The translations under genes were made by a program, and so were the position numbers. A stretch of DNA of 64,000 bases, taken from assembly GCA_907165135.1 (NCBI GenBank), contig OU015569.1:12090501-12154500 (forward strand), given 5' to 3'. The notes beneath the pieces are model-generated. The model saw only the letters and a program-made list of their open reading frames with translations. It was not told the DNA's origin and ran no database searches. Shown here in pieces: positions 40,001 to 50,586 of this stretch (positions within the stretch are counted from its first letter, which is position 1; every line of letters starts with the position of its first letter). This DNA is from Oikopleura dioica (Eukaryota; Chordata; Appendicularia; Copelata; Oikopleuridae).

Positions 40001-42764
40001 TCTGGCGAAGCCGCTTTGCGGCTTCGTTTTTTAAAAAGCCGCCACGCGGCTTTTCATGTAAGCTTTTTCAGACCCTGGCTCAGGTTTTTTAAACAGTTTG
40101 CTGAGCCCAGACTTTAAATTTCTCCTCTAAGAAGCCTTAATCGTAAAGCCTTACTCTGAAACATTCTGCTCAGAATTCTGGTCAACGAGTTTCTCGATTT
40201 TCTGGCGCAGCTGTTCGATCATTTTCTGGTTGAATTCGATGTTGGCGCCGTTGGTGCTGACGCTGCTGCTGTGCTGCCTCAGTTCGCCGTAAAACTCGGC
40301 CAGCCGCTCTTCGTGCTTCGTGATCTTCTGCAGCTGCTCGAGCATGTCGCTTTTCATGACGTCGATTCTGTCGGTGAAGAGGATCGCCATTTGGCGCAGG
40401 AACTCGCGCGGGTTCGTCGTTTGACGCACCTCCAGGTCGCGAACGCGGTGGTTCAGGTCGATCGTGAAGTTTTGAATTTGGTCCAGTCGGTTCAGATAGC
40501 CGCCTGATTAATTTAATTGAAGTAAAATGATAAAATAAGTACAAGCTTTAATTAAATACTGCAATTCTGATTTATGAATGACATAAATTTTGGCCTTCAA
40601 GTTTTTAGCTCTAGAACCTCGCGGCTTCAAGTCAAAATAAAATTCTAGAGCTATTTTTTGTTCGAAGCGTTCGAAGTCGTGCCGAGGTCTAGCCGCGACT
40701 TACACACAGAGCTGTTGTTTTTTTTCGAAAATCGAAACACCATAAGATCGAGGGGAGCGGAAGAATAAGGAATTTAAATATAACGATAATTAGTCGATTA
40801 AATTATTCTATCCTTTGCGTCGTCGAGAATATTAAGAGTATCAAGATTAACGAAAATATAAGTCAAAATCCTCCTTGAAAAGCCTTAGAAAAGCACGTTA
40901 TACCTATAGAATAAGTCGTGTCAAATATTGGCGGAATCGAGTTTTCCGTCAAATATCCTCTTTGCCGTATCAACTCGTCAATCGTATTCATGCTTTCGTT
41001 GATTCCAGCGAATTCCGACTTCATGTTGAATATTTGCGATTCAAGATCTTGGAAGCGCGAGAGAATCGTTTCTTTCTTCGAGTTGTCTGAAATTTTGAAT
41101 TAATCTCTTTGAATTCGGCTATTTTTTTATTCTTATTATGAGCTGAGTTGAGCTCAGAATTTTCAATTCAAGCTCGGCTAAGCTCAAACTAAATTAACTG
41201 AACTGAGCCCGGCTCTGTTCGAGCTCAGCTGGCTAAGTTATGTGCTGAGCTAAATTATGTTTAGCCGGCTCAAATTGAGGCTCAACAGAGCTTGATTTTG
41301 AGACAGCTCAGCTCAGAAGCAAAAGATTTTAGCCAGCCGAGCTCGACTCAAATGGAGCTGAGCTCAACTAGCTCAGATCAAAAGAATTTAAACTCCGATG
41401 GAGCGGATGGGCCGTTTCTTTTTTGTTGGCAAGGTGTTTGGTTGACTGGAAGTTAGAAACAACACTTCCTGGAGCCCATTAAAGTGCTATTCCTTGTCCG
41501 CTAGCAGATGTAGTTATGATGATGAATGATGGCCTAACCAAGAACAATAAAATCTAAGTGATTGTTTATGGGACAGCTCAGCTGCAGCAAAACACGCCAC
41601 AAAAAAAGCTTGTTCGCTTCTTCGTTGCCGCTTCTTTTTTCAAGATTTATGTCGATTTTGACATGTCACTTTCGCGATTTTCAGAAAGCACCTTTTACTT
41701 CCGCTCCGCATTTTTACGTCTACTAATAGGAAGTCAATTCGAAGCCAGGGAAATGACATTTGTAGCGCATTTTCTTCCGCAATTGCTAATCGCTTGTCTA
41801 TTAAGGGAGTACCACTCGTAAAGTGAAATTAATTGATGAATTTGTATTTAATTCTTTATCGGGCTAACCTCTGCTATCTGTATAGAAACCTGAGTCAGGG
41901 TCCTGACTAAGCTTTAACAGATTCGCCAGAATATTCAGGACCCTGACTCAGGTTTTCCGCAGCGTTTGCAGAGCCCAGTTACTCATTATTCTTCTCGGTA
42001 ATTTTGTTTTTATTGTTTATTTTTATCATTTTTTAATCACAATTCTATACTTTTTCAAGTTCAATAAGAAAGACTAATAAGATAAATTTACATCTAGCGA
42101 TGAGGTCATGACACAGCTAAGTCTTGAGAAGATCACCTTGAGAAGGAAGCTTTTTGATCTCGCCATTCTGTGGCGTTTTCACCTTGTAAAACTTTATTAA
42201 CATAATTAACATATTCACCTATACTTTCTTGCAGGGAAACAAAACTCATTTTGCTTTCTCTATTCCAAAATTACGAATAATTTATGTTTCAGTCTCTGAC
42301 CCTGTAAGCATATTACTAAGCCAAGATTTCTCTAGGCTTTTAATTTAGTGACGCCCTTATTTTCAAAATAAGTTCAACCGCCTTTTAGAAAATAAGGGTC
42401 TCACTTTCATATATGAAGTCCCTGAGACTGGGCTCGGGAACCTGTGTTGAAAACCTGAGTCAGGTTCTGAAGAAACTTTTTTCAGAACCTGACTCAGGTT
42501 GTCAAGCTTAGCTTTAAAAAATCTGAAGAAAAAAAAATCAGATTCATCATGTCTACCCTTAATTTATGGCCCTGTCAAGTTATTACCTTTGACCCTGGAG
42601 GTCTGAATCGTGTGGCTGAAAACTTCATCGACTCCGTACTCGACTGGCAGTTGAATTTTAATTGTGTACTCGACGGGTCTCTCGTTTTCTTCGTCTCTTT
42701 CCTGGGCGAAAAGAGGCTGCAAAAAGAGGAGCAGCAGAATTTTCAAACGCTTCGGACTTTTCAT
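37040..42764 (-). CDS. secreted coiled-coil C-type lectin, about 664 aa
   Basis: Ten exons on the minus strand: 42764-42587, 41086-40904, 40503-40155, 39852-39571, 39544-39450, 39222-38876, 38115-37989, 37967-37753, 37298-37179, 37138-37040. The signal peptide is LKILLLLFLQPLFA. About 480 residues of alpha-helical/coiled-coil stalk follow, with several N-x-S/T sites. The C-type lectin domain fills the last three exons: CSKKLIKDARFRC start, SWEAAEQRC, YWVGLSLD, W....WYPSKC...YICQV end. It lacks an obvious EPN or QPD sugar motif. A soluble or matrix lectin is likely. Exons 4-5 and 5-6 need GG-AG and GA-AG boundaries, and exon 7-8 a 21-nt intron (37968-37988); with these the whole reads in phase. 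Family A copies sit in introns 1, 3, 6, 7 and 8. Confidence 0.65.
37322..37700. mobile_element. family A foldback interrupted by the hAT-like element
   Basis: The host family A copy runs from AAACCTGAGTCAGAGTTTTA to AACCCTGACTCAGGTTTTTA with GCCGC hairpins; it is split at 37416-37617 by the hAT-like insertion. In intron 8 of the lectin gene. Confidence 0.75.
37424..37609. mobile_element. hAT-like telomere-repeat element, second copy
   Basis: Inverted relative to the copy at 5741-5954. Flanked by an 8-bp direct repeat AGCCGATT at 37416-37423 and 37610-37617, which is host sequence duplicated on insertion. Termini GGGGTTATCATTCGAG / CTCGAATGATAACCCC are identical to the first copy. Confidence 0.75.
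38166..38370. mobile_element. family A foldback, one inner hairpin
   Basis: In intron 6 of the lectin gene. Complete outer ends; the left inner hairpin is reduced to AAAGCCGTGTAGC. Confidence 0.75.
38662..38757. mobile_element. family A foldback, decayed simple form
   Basis: In intron 6 of the lectin gene, eight bases before the next copy. The left outer end is lost; the right end reads CACAGGTTGCAGAACTCAG. Confidence 0.6.
38765..38868. mobile_element. family A foldback, minimal form
   Basis: GGGCACGGCAACCTGTGTAA to ACAGATTACCGAGCCC, ending eight bases before the exon 6 donor on the minus strand. Confidence 0.7.
39882..40110. mobile_element. family A foldback, full compound form
   Basis: In intron 3 of the lectin gene. 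Left outer end missing (starts GTGAAAACCTGAGTCAGGGT); right end TTTGCTGAGCCCAG. Confidence 0.75.
41140..41395. repeat. degenerate AGCTGAGCTC repeats
   Basis: A dispersed mixture of GAGCT, AGCTC and GCTCAAA units in both orientations inside lectin intron 1, related to the 17.2 kb array and to 29750-29960. Confidence 0.5.
41861..41978. mobile_element. family A foldback, simple form
   Basis: Lectin intron 1. GGGCTAACCTCTGCTATCTG is a diverged left end; right end GTTTGCAGAGCCCAG. Confidence 0.65.
42348..42405. mobile_element. tiny GTGACGCCCTTATTTT hairpin element
   Basis: GTGACGCCCTTATTTTCAAA and AAAATAAGGGTCTCAC around a loop of about 25 bp, of the same type as 26208-26252. Confidence 0.5.
42430..42510. 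mobile_element. family A foldback, minimal form
   Basis: The smallest copy, 81 bp: GGGCTCGGGAACCTGTGTTG, then CTGAGTCAGGTTCTGAAGAA and its mirror. Lectin intron 1. Confidence 0.7.
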
Positions 42765-43705
42765 TTCTCTTTTTCTCTCTCGTTCGTTTCCGCGCTCTCT
42801 GACTGTCACGTGAGTCTGTGTTCGTTAGAAGTACTGGCTCGATTTATAACTTGAAGCTTGTTTGGTCGTTTTAGGGAGCTGAAGCGAGAGGAGAGCGTGG
42901 ACGAGCGTGAGAAAGGGCGACGTCCTAAACTCTAGCAGCGGCGCCACTCAAAATTAGCCCGAGCTCAGAACTGCCGGAACTCGTCGTCTACTAATCGCCT
43001 CTTTGTCCATCACAGAAATCAGAAGACACAGATGATCGCTGAGACTACTCGAGCAGCCTCTTTTCATTCTGATTTCTCAGAAAAAGAGGAGACAAATGAC
43101 AACTGTCGTATCTACTCCCCAAAGAACTAAAACTCATCCTTCCTTCCTAATTAAAAAAAGCTGGGAAAACAAGAAAGATTCAACCAGAGCTCGGAAGCCT
43201 GTGTCAAAACCTGAGTCAGAGTCCTGAAAAAGCTTTGATAAACGCTGCTGCAAATTTTCAGGACCCTGAGTCAGGTTTCTACGCAGGTTGTCAAGCCTCT
43301 TTATTTTCCGGTTGTCTCGTTTTATCCTTTTCTCTTGCTGAAAATCAAAATATCTGCGAAATCCGCTTTGCTCTTGAAAGTACTGAAATGCTCTGTCGTT
43401 GTTGATTTCTCAATCCGTTTTTATGCTCTTTGGAAAGGAATTTCAATGTGTCAATGTTTCATATTTCTCAGCGCAGCTGGCGGAACTAGACAAACCGCAA
43501 CGACACTACTCCCTCAAGCTCTCATTATTTAAAAAGTACTCTCAAAGTCGAATTCTTCATGCTCAAAATAAACAAAAGTTTCATCCAAAAAGAGATATTT
43601 TTTTTAATTCTTTTTGGAAAATTGAATTTTGCCATTTTTCTTTACAAAGGCCTTTCTGTATTCTTTTCGCAGTCAAATTCACTAAAAGCAGTCTTTGGAT
43701 ACTTT
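42765..43705. other. intergenic, lectin 5' side to Fcf2 3' side
   Basis: 42870-42960 is C/G-richer and may hold the lectin promoter. It contains one family A copy (43188-43297). The plus-strand ORFs at 43399-43895 are antisense to the real Fcf2 exon or repeat-derived. Confidence 0.4.
43188..43297. mobile_element. family A foldback, simple form
   Basis: GAGCTCGGAAGCCTGTGTCA to TACGCAGGTTGTCAAGCC with a loop of about 25 bp. Confidence 0.65.
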
Positions 43706-46636
43706 TCAGGATAACAGAGTTTTTATCTTCCTCGCTTTCTTTCTGGTCGGGTTGCCGCGATTCTCCGCCGCCTGGGCGTTCATCTTCGCTTTTCTTTTCT
43801 TCTGCAGCGCTCGGAACTCGGAGTCCGCCAAAAGCTCGTCCACGAGTGTTGCCTATTTTCGGGCTAGACTAGCATTAATTTTGGTTTTTTCATGAGTTGG
43901 GATGCTAATTTCGACTTTTCTTCTAAATTTAGTAAAGAGATACCCTTATTTCTTCTCACAGAATAGTCAAAATTTTTTCATAAAAAGTTTCATTCTAGCT
44001 CGTGAGCCTGGGTTCAGTGACCTGAGTACAAAACCTGAGTCAGGGTCTCGAGAGAGCTTTGAATCTAGAATCGATTGAATAGGTCAGAGCTCTTTCGAGA
44101 CCCTGAGTCAGGGTCCCTGACTTAGGTTTTGTACACAGGTCGCCAAAACAGGAAAGCCCAATTACTGATGTGTACCCCCTTAAATCACTTGTTGTGCTTT
44201 TCAGGGAAGCAGTAAATCTGCGTTCCAGAGAACTACGTTTTCACAAGCTGCATCCCTTCGTCGGGTAAAATTAAATTTATGAACTGGCGAATCCGCAAGG
44301 AAGAAAGTGTTAAACAAATCCTTCCTCACACATTTTCCAATGTCATTGCCAGCTTTTAAATGTAAATTAGGAAAAGTACTTCTTAAAAAGGGGCTCCATT
44401 TTTAATCACTAATCGAGCCGTCGCTTAAATTTTATTAGATAATCTGCAAAGCCGTCAAACAATCATAAATCTTGTTTTATGGGCTTTGCGCTAGGCGGAA
44501 ACAGAAACTTAAGGACCACCCTCACGCTTTGAATTTGCGTCTTTTTTTATTGAAAAATTTGATTTTGAGGGTTCAAACTTGGGAATCATCAAAAATAATA
44601 CCGCGGTTGGCATATCTGACTGACTGATTTTCCAGTCAGTGTATGAGCCGTTACAATTCTCCATGCTAAAACATAGCAGATTTGTAACGGCTCCTGATTG
44701 GTCGACTGGTTTGACTGGATTTTCATATAGAGGAGACCAGAGTCAAATTTTGATTGGTTGATAAGCTATTTTCAGAATCAGTCAGTCAGAAATGCCAATC
44801 TTGCAGCTTGTAGTCCTTTTTTGGCCAATCAGAGGCCTGTATTTTCTTTCCCGACCAATCAATACTCAATATATCGTCAAAGTAACAAAATTCACCATGA
44901 TTCCCTGATAGGATAAATACTGGCTTCTGATTGGCAGGAGAAAAAAAGCTCGAAGAAGCTGTTGCTTTTGATGATTCCTAAGTTTGAAACCTCAGGATTC
45001 ATTTTTTCGACAAAAAAAAAACGATTTCCCAAGTCCAAAATTAAAATGATAAAATGTGGCTAACGAAACCAGAGTCAGCATCGCCATTTTTTATAAATCA
45101 AATCTGACAAGGAATAGCTCTCGATGTAGATTTCTCGAGTTATGAGCAGCCTTGCTGATTTATTATCCCGATTTAGTAAAAGTCCCCTCTTCAATTTTTT
45201 CATTTTCAATTAATCATCTTGTCAAAAACTATTTCCCCGAATTACCATTGAAATCTTTCTTTCCGGCATCCTTTCAAGCCCTTTATAATACCCGACTAAA
45301 TTTTTAACCTGTCAAAAGGAAAACTACTGTCTTCGAAAAAGAAAATTCCACGATCGAAAAAGACCGTGTCGTCTGAGCCCGTTTCCTTTCGTTGCTTTTT
45401 GGTGAGTCGGTTGTAGAAGTCGTCTGAGCTGTCCATCACTGTTCCCAGCTGGAAGAATTTGGCGTCTCCGCGTCGATCGCTGTTTTTCATGAATGTTTTG
45501 GAGTCGAGCACGCGGCGGTAGCGCAGCAGTTTCAAATCGTTTTTCACCTAAACCACACATTCAAGCTGTTTGCTCGGAAACACGCCCAGACGCCAGGGCG
45601 AGCAGCAAAAAACACATTAATTTTAAAATGTGTCAAAACAACGTCTAAGCGTACTCCATTCCAATTCAGCTATTCTGAGCTTGAAAACGTCTCCAAGTCA
45701 GGTCTTTTTTTCGAACTGGGCTCGGTAGCCTGTGTAAAAACCTGAGTCAGGGTCGCGAAAGAGCTTGAGTACTAAAACCGCGCAGCTACAAATAAAGGGC
45801 TCTCATGGCCCTGACTCAGCTTTCTGCACAGGTTGAAGAGCCCAGAACTGAGCCTGACCCTGAGTAGAAAATAGTCCTGCTTTTCTACTCAGGGTAAGCC
45901 TCACTATCACTTTCACTGAAGCAAGAATACTCACCTCTTCCGTCAATTCCGGCGCTGCCATATCGAACCACTTCTTCCCAGCTGTTTTGCTCTTCGCCGT
46001 TTCTTTCTCCTTGGCTTTCGCGTATTTCGACTTCGCCGTGTCGATCCTTTTCTTTTTCAGAAAATCGCCGCCGATTTCGATCTTCTTTTCGAACTCTTCC
46101 AAGTTGATTTCGTAGTTTTTCTTCGCCGAATCAAAGTCGATGTAAGACTCGCCTGAAAAGAATTAGCAAAGTTAAGGATCTCGACAAAAAAAGTTAAAGG
46201 AAAAGCCGCGTAGCGGCTTTTTTAAATACGAAGCCGCGCAGCGGCTTCGCAACATCACCATTTCAGTCAATTTTCAACAACTGGCGAAGCCGCTACGCGG
46301 CTTCGTTCTTAAAAAAGCCGCTCCGCGGCTTTTCATTTGAGCTTTTGAGAACCTGACTCACGCTTTTCATAGAATATTTTTCCCTGACTCAGGCTTTCTC
46401 AAGTAAAGCAAGATCTTACCAATTGACTCATTAATAAGTTCAATTCCAAACTCTTCTGGCGGAAGATACTTTTTCGATTTCGGCTTGTTGTCCAAGTCGA
46501 TGACGATATCGCCCGTCGTCTTCTTTTCATTTTGATCTTTCTTCTTTTCCAAAAGGCGCTGCTTTGCCTCCTCGAGCTCCTCCGCCGTCAGTTCGAGCTC
46601 CAAGTCTTCCGAAAAGTCCGATTCTGTGTCGCTCAT
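43706..46636 (-). CDS. Fcf2-domain pre-rRNA processing factor (TDIF2/DNTTIP2-like), 254 aa
   Basis: Exons on the minus strand: 46636-46420, 46152-45935, 45547-45365, 43852-43706; phases close to 255 codons. The N-terminal 60 residues are acidic (MSDTESDFSEDLELEL), then Lys-rich. The Fcf2 domain spans about 130-235: GKKWFDMAAPELTEEV, LKLLRYRRVLD, KFFQLGTVMDSSDDFYNR, and after the last intron LVDELLADSEFR, the family's hallmark order. The protein is a nucleolar component of the small-subunit processome acting in early pre-rRNA cleavage. It has eight extra residues (TGSDD region) before the last junction compared with the usual family spacing, and ends in a basic nucleolar-type tail. Intron 3 is 1.5 kb and filled with transposons. 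Divergent from COQ5 over 212 bp. Confidence 0.85.
44008..44150. mobile_element. family A foldback with duplicated right arm
   Basis: In Fcf2 intron 3. CCCTGAGTCAGGG is followed by a second TCCCTGACTTAGGTTTTGTA arm, so the right arm is tandemly duplicated. Confidence 0.65.
44509..45010. mobile_element. foldback with TTAAGGACCAC end and CCAATCA-rich interior
   Basis: GAGGGTTCAAACTTGGGAAT at about 44570 mirrors ATTCCTAAGTTTGAAACCTC near 44975. The interior has repeated TGATTGGT/ACCAATCA and GACTGACTGAT motifs. In Fcf2 intron 3. Only the left end shows the TTAAGGACC motif. Confidence 0.5.
45718..45844. mobile_element. family A foldback, simple form
   Basis: Fcf2 intron 2. GGGCTCGGTAGCCTGTGTAA to CACAGGTTGAAGAGCCC. 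A second short CCCTGAGTAGAAAA arm follows at 45856-45895. Confidence 0.7.
46190..46375. mobile_element. family A inner core only
   Basis: Fcf2 intron 1. Both GCCGC hairpins are present (AAAAGCCGCGTAGCGGCTTT) but the outer CTGAGTCAGG arms are reduced to one AACCTGACTCACG on the right. Confidence 0.65.
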
Positions 46637-46848
46637 TTTTTTTCTGAAATGAAAGACGGTTATTTGGTTTCTTCTTCAATTATCCTCGAATTCTCATCAA
46701 TGGAAAAAAATCGCGAGCGCTGATTGGCCGCGCGCGCCAATTACGTCAGCTTTACAAGCAAAAAAAGGAATTCCCGAGAAAAAATGCGAAAATCAAAATC
46801 TTGAAACAAGAATTATTATTTTTTTCTGCAAAAAAGACGAAAAAGAGG
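46637..46848. promoter_or_regulatory. bidirectional promoter, Fcf2/TDIF2 and COQ5
   Basis: 212 bp separate the two start codons. The middle contains ATTGG (inverted CCAAT box) at about 46723, a CG-rich GGCCGCGCGCGCC core at 46726-46738, CCAAT at 46738-46742, and TTACGTCA at 46741-46748, which resembles an ATF/CREB half-site element. No TATA box was seen. Two housekeeping-type genes sharing one CpG-rich, CCAAT-containing promoter is a common arrangement. Confidence 0.6.
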
Positions 46849-48209
46849 ATGATCCGATCGGCGGCGTCGCGAATTTCGAGAGTGCGAAGTCGACGAATCT
46901 CGAATTCGCGAGTTTTGAGCGAGAAATCGACCCACTTTGGTGAAAAAACAGTCAAAGTCGAGGAAAAGCAGGGACTCGTCAATTCCGTCTTCAACAATGT
47001 GGCAGACTCGTACGACGTGATGAACGATGTCATGAGCTTTGGAGTTCACAGGTACTGTTTTTGATGCAAGAATTTGGGTTCAGAAAACTGTTGTTAGTAT
47101 TTCTCTTTTGTGCTTGATTTTGATGAGTTTAAAAAGAAGTAAAATCTAATCCAGAATAATCGGATTCTGAGCTTTGCTCGACACCCTGTGTGGAAAGCCT
47201 GAGTCAGGCTTTACAAGACTTGAGTCAGAAGATTCACAAAGAAATGAGAATCGTTTTAGTAAATTATTTCAAAACTGTAAAAAATTATTCAGATGCTGGA
47301 AAGAATCATTCGTCCGCGAGTTGGCTCCTCGGCCTGGCACTAGAATGCTGGACATGGCTGGCGGAACTGGCGACATTTCCTTCAAAGCGCTGCAATTCGC
47401 ACAGAAAAAGTACGGAAGAGCAAAGGCCAACTTTGAAATCACGGTTTCGGACATCAACACGGAAATGCTTCGCGTCGGCGAGAAACGGGCCAAAGAACGA
47501 GACGATGTCGACGAAAGCTGTCTCACTTTTCAGGTGAAAGAAAAAGTAGTCTTGCCTAGACTCTGGTCGACTTCGTAGAACTGGCCTGAGTCAGGGTCTT
47601 TTAGTCAAAGGGTCTCTTGACTGAGAGCCTTTCAAGGACCCTGACACAGGTTTTACACAGTTTGACGAGTCTAATCTTCCTGTTTGAGCATTATTTCGCC
47701 CAGTAACTTGTTGCTTCTAGGCGGCGGACGCACACGAGCTGCCCTTCGAAGACAACTCTTTCGACTACTACACGATCGCTTTCGGCATTCGCAACTGCAC
47801 GGACATCGACAAGGTGCTCGACGAAGCGTACAGAGTCCTAAAACCTGGCGGCCGTTTCATGTGTCTCGAGTTTTCGCCAAACGTCTGTCCAGCTATCAAA
47901 CCCTTTTACGACTTTTACTCTTTCCAAGGCTCGGCTCCCAAACTCTTTCAAAACCTGAGTCAGGTTTCCAAACAGGTTGCCAGACTCATGTCTAGTACAA
48001 GTTGCGGAGCCAATTCAAAAGTGATTCCTCCGATGGGTCAAGTAGTCGCCGGCGACTGGGACTCGTACCAATATTTGGTCGAAAGCATTCGCAAATTCCC
48101 GGACCAGGAGCGCTTCAAAATGATGATCGAGGGCGCAGGCTTCGAAGCGGTCAGCTACCAAAACTACACTTTTGGAATCGCTGTTGTTCACGACGGCTTT
48201 AAACTGTAG
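46849..48209 (+). CDS. COQ5: COQ5, 2-methoxy-6-polyprenyl-1,4-benzoquinol methylase, 279 aa
   Basis: Exons 46849-47051, 47293-47533, 47721-47928, 48022-48209 close to 280 codons. The start at 46849 gives an Arg/Ser-rich mitochondrial presequence ([16 protein letters not shown]). UbiE/COQ5 motifs: [22 protein letters not shown]-adenosylmethionine loop [11 protein letters not shown] (85-95), [25 protein letters not shown] (155-173), [28 protein letters not shown] and a HDGFKL end. It C-methylates the quinone ring in mitochondrial coenzyme Q synthesis. Oddity: between YSFQ and VIPP, contiguous in the family, lie 93 bp of family A-derived DNA (47929-48021) with GC-AG ends. It is in frame and stop-free, so it could be spliced or translated as 31 extra residues. 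Confidence 0.9.
47170..47228. mobile_element. family A left half
   Basis: COQ5 intron 1. GCTCGACACCCTGTGTGGAA, GCCTGAGTCAGGC, then a degraded ACTTGAGTCAG; no right half. Confidence 0.5.
47578..47673. mobile_element. family A foldback, decayed simple form
   Basis: COQ5 intron 2. GGCCTGAGTCAGGGTCTTTT to AAGGACCCTGACACAGGTTT, right end TTTGACGAGTC. Confidence 0.6.
47929..48021. mobile_element. family A-derived sequence forming a COQ5 intron (or insert)
   Basis: It starts GCTCGGCTCCC directly at the exon boundary, contains AACCTGAGTCAGG and CAGGTTGCCAGAC, and ends CAATTCAAAAG. GC at the 5' end and AG at the 3' end allow removal as a GC-AG intron that exactly restores the conserved protein. Confidence 0.65.
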
Positions 48210-48259
48210 CCGCTCTTACTGTTACTGTAACTGTTAATAATTAAAATACAATACTCAAA

Positions 48260-50586
48260 ATGATGATTATCATAACAAAGATCGTTTTTAATTGATTTGA
48301 AGTCCAAGAAACTGTCGGCTCGGTACGTTGTCCAAGCGTACAACCGTCGCGCGCTAAGACGAAATGTCGAGGAGTCGCGCGCTCTCAAGTTCCCGGACTC
48401 GGAAACAGAAGACCAGGACGCGCCCGTGCTGAAAAAGGCGCGATGCAGGAAGCGCACTCGTCGCCATCGTCCTCCCCCGCTCGAGCTGCCGGACTCAACT
48501 CGCGAAAGCCAAAAAGCGACGCTTCAGTCTTTGGCGCTCTCTTCTGCGAAGAACGACGCCTGCATCGCTGGATCTTTAGACGACTATCCTTTCGTCGCCT
48601 TTTCTTCCATCAGAGGTACCCTTGAGCTTTGATCAGCCAAAATGACAGTTTTTCTTTTCAGAGTTTAAAAGATACGAGTCCGGAGCTCTCTCGCCCAAGA
48701 ATCTTCCTTCCTCGACTTTGAGTGCCTCTCCGCCCTTTTCCCCGAATTCTCGAAAAAAGAATAATTTTTCCCGAAAACTGCCGAAACCCCAAAATGCTGA
48801 AAACGAAGAGCGAAACTCGCCGATTCGAGAATTGCTGGATCCAAAAGTGAATTACTTCGAGGCGATCGAAAGCAGCTCGTTTTACTTTCCAGACACCGAG
48901 TCGATCAGTTCCAGAGGCAGCGGCAATACTGAACAGTTCTTCCGGTACAGCTGCCTTTTCAAATCGATCAATAATGAAAATTTAAGACCCCAATCCGTCT
49001 CTCTCCGCGAAAAGCTGCCTAGTTCCAATGGCCTTTCCCGAACAAGAAAGAGAAAAACGCAAAAGGTACGGATTTCTATTATTCGATTTTTGGGCTTCGC
49101 TCGTGGACAGGGATGTACATTCGCAGTGGGGAAAGCATTAGTCAGGTTCCTGAAGAAGCTCAATAAAAAAGAGGGAGATACATACATGTATATTCCCCTC
49201 TGAATCTATTTTTTAAATTTCGGCCTAAGCTTTTTATCAAAACTCTTTCGGGACTAAAACACAGGTTCCATATAATTAAGCCGCATTTTTAGCCGCGAAG
49301 AACGGTGAAACGAGAGACTCGCGAGACGCTGGACAGCCGACTTCATCGCCAAGTATTCACCTATCAGGTACCTTCTTTTCAGGAGCTCTGACTTCCTTTG
49401 TTTTAGCACCACCATCAGCATTCGCACCACCATACGATGGCGTTGCCGATCTTTCCGCTTGGGATGAACTGGCCCTTTCTGCACTTGAACGTAAGTTGAA
49501 CTTCCCAGATCGCGATCCGAATTGAACAAATGAATTTAGGACCCTCTTCTGATGGCGACGCTGCAGCACCAAAGCCTGAACTTGGCGCTGCACAAGCCGC
49601 TTAAAACTGCTCCCACGGGTAAATGGAATGCCATGCACGGAAAAATCGCACACTTTATTCAATCAGGTATCCAACCGTTTTGCTTTTGCCGCAGCCAAAA
49701 AAGAGACACTTAAAATTTTGGTCCCTTGTAAACTAAAGCAATTTCTCTCAAAATAAAAGCCGTAGAAACAGTAACAGTACTAAATAGTACTGTTTCAATT
49801 GAAAGTTTTTTTGATGCTTAAGCTTGATGTCACTAACAGTAGCTTGGATTGATCGTTCCGTGATTCTGATTTCTAAGCTCGCTTATTTCTATAAAAACTC
49901 GCTTTTGGCTGAATATAGAATTAATATCGCTGATAATTCTGAATGCTTCAATTTCGTATCTCAAAGAATGCCGCATTTTCTATTTTTTCTTTTCAGAAAA
50001 GAAGAAGTCAAAACCGAAAGAGTCCGGCGAGAAGCCAAAAAGTGGAGAAAGAGAGGAGCCAGTAGATAAAGAAGGAAAGCCGGGGACGAGTAAGCCAAGG
50101 ACGCCGTCTGCTTCCACCGCTAAATGGATTCCTTCTTTGCCCAGAAGGTAGCACTCAAACAGACTCTAGCGGGGGCATGGGCTCAGCAGCCTGAGTCGAA
50201 GCCTGAGTCAGGGAAAATGAGCTAAATAAATGAAAACCGCATTTCCTACCTTTTTTTCGAATTCTGACGACTACGTTTTTCAATATCGTGCTATTTAGCT
50301 TTTTATAAAAGCTCTTTTGCCCCCTGACTCAGGTGTGCTTCACAGGTTGCCCAGCTCAGACTCAAACAGGGCAAGTAACGAATATCTGTTCAGAGGAGGA
50401 ACGAACCTGCCATCCGCCTTCAGCGCCAGCACGGGCGCCAGCAACTCAGCAGCTTCGAACTCGAACTTTGAGAAGGCGCTGCTGGAGACGCAAGTTCAAG
50501 ATCTCCGAAATCGCTCGCTGGATCTTCTCCAAACTGTCGCTAGTTTACGCCAAACACTTGCTCCTTCATCGACCCTTCGCAAATAA
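48260..50586 (+). CDS. AUTS2/fibrosin-like protein, about 400 aa
   Basis: Coding exons: about 48303-48615, 48662-49065, 49293-49367, 49407-49490, 49540-49666, 49997-50147, 50394-50586, all in phase. The first exon has no in-frame ATG; one option is ATG 48260 joined over a 19-nt gap (48284-48302), otherwise the start is unknown. The N-terminus is Arg/Lys and Ser/Pro-rich. Exon 4 is a His-rich HHHQHSHHH stretch. Exon 5 has KPLKTAPTGKWNAMHGKIAH, resembling the RKPGKWCAMHVHIAWQIY block of AUTS2/FBRS proteins, which also follow a His-rich stretch. Those proteins act in a non-canonical PRC1 complex in the nucleus. Later exons are Lys/Ser-rich and end in a short coiled coil (LLETQVQDLRNRSLDLLQTV). 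The assignment rests on that one block, from memory. It starts about 50 bp after the COQ5 stop, so an operon or trans-spliced arrangement is possible. Confidence 0.55.
50178..50358. mobile_element. family A foldback, diverged
   Basis: In the last intron of the AUTS2-like gene. GGGCTCAGCAGCCTGAGTCG to CACAGGTTGCCCAGCTCAG, interior A/T-richer than other copies. Confidence 0.65.

Noticed and set aside
43399-43895. Plus-strand hydrophobic ORF resembling a membrane protein
   Set aside because: The last part is antisense to the Fcf2/TDIF2 last exon, whose sense strand encodes the conserved LVDELLADSEFR block.
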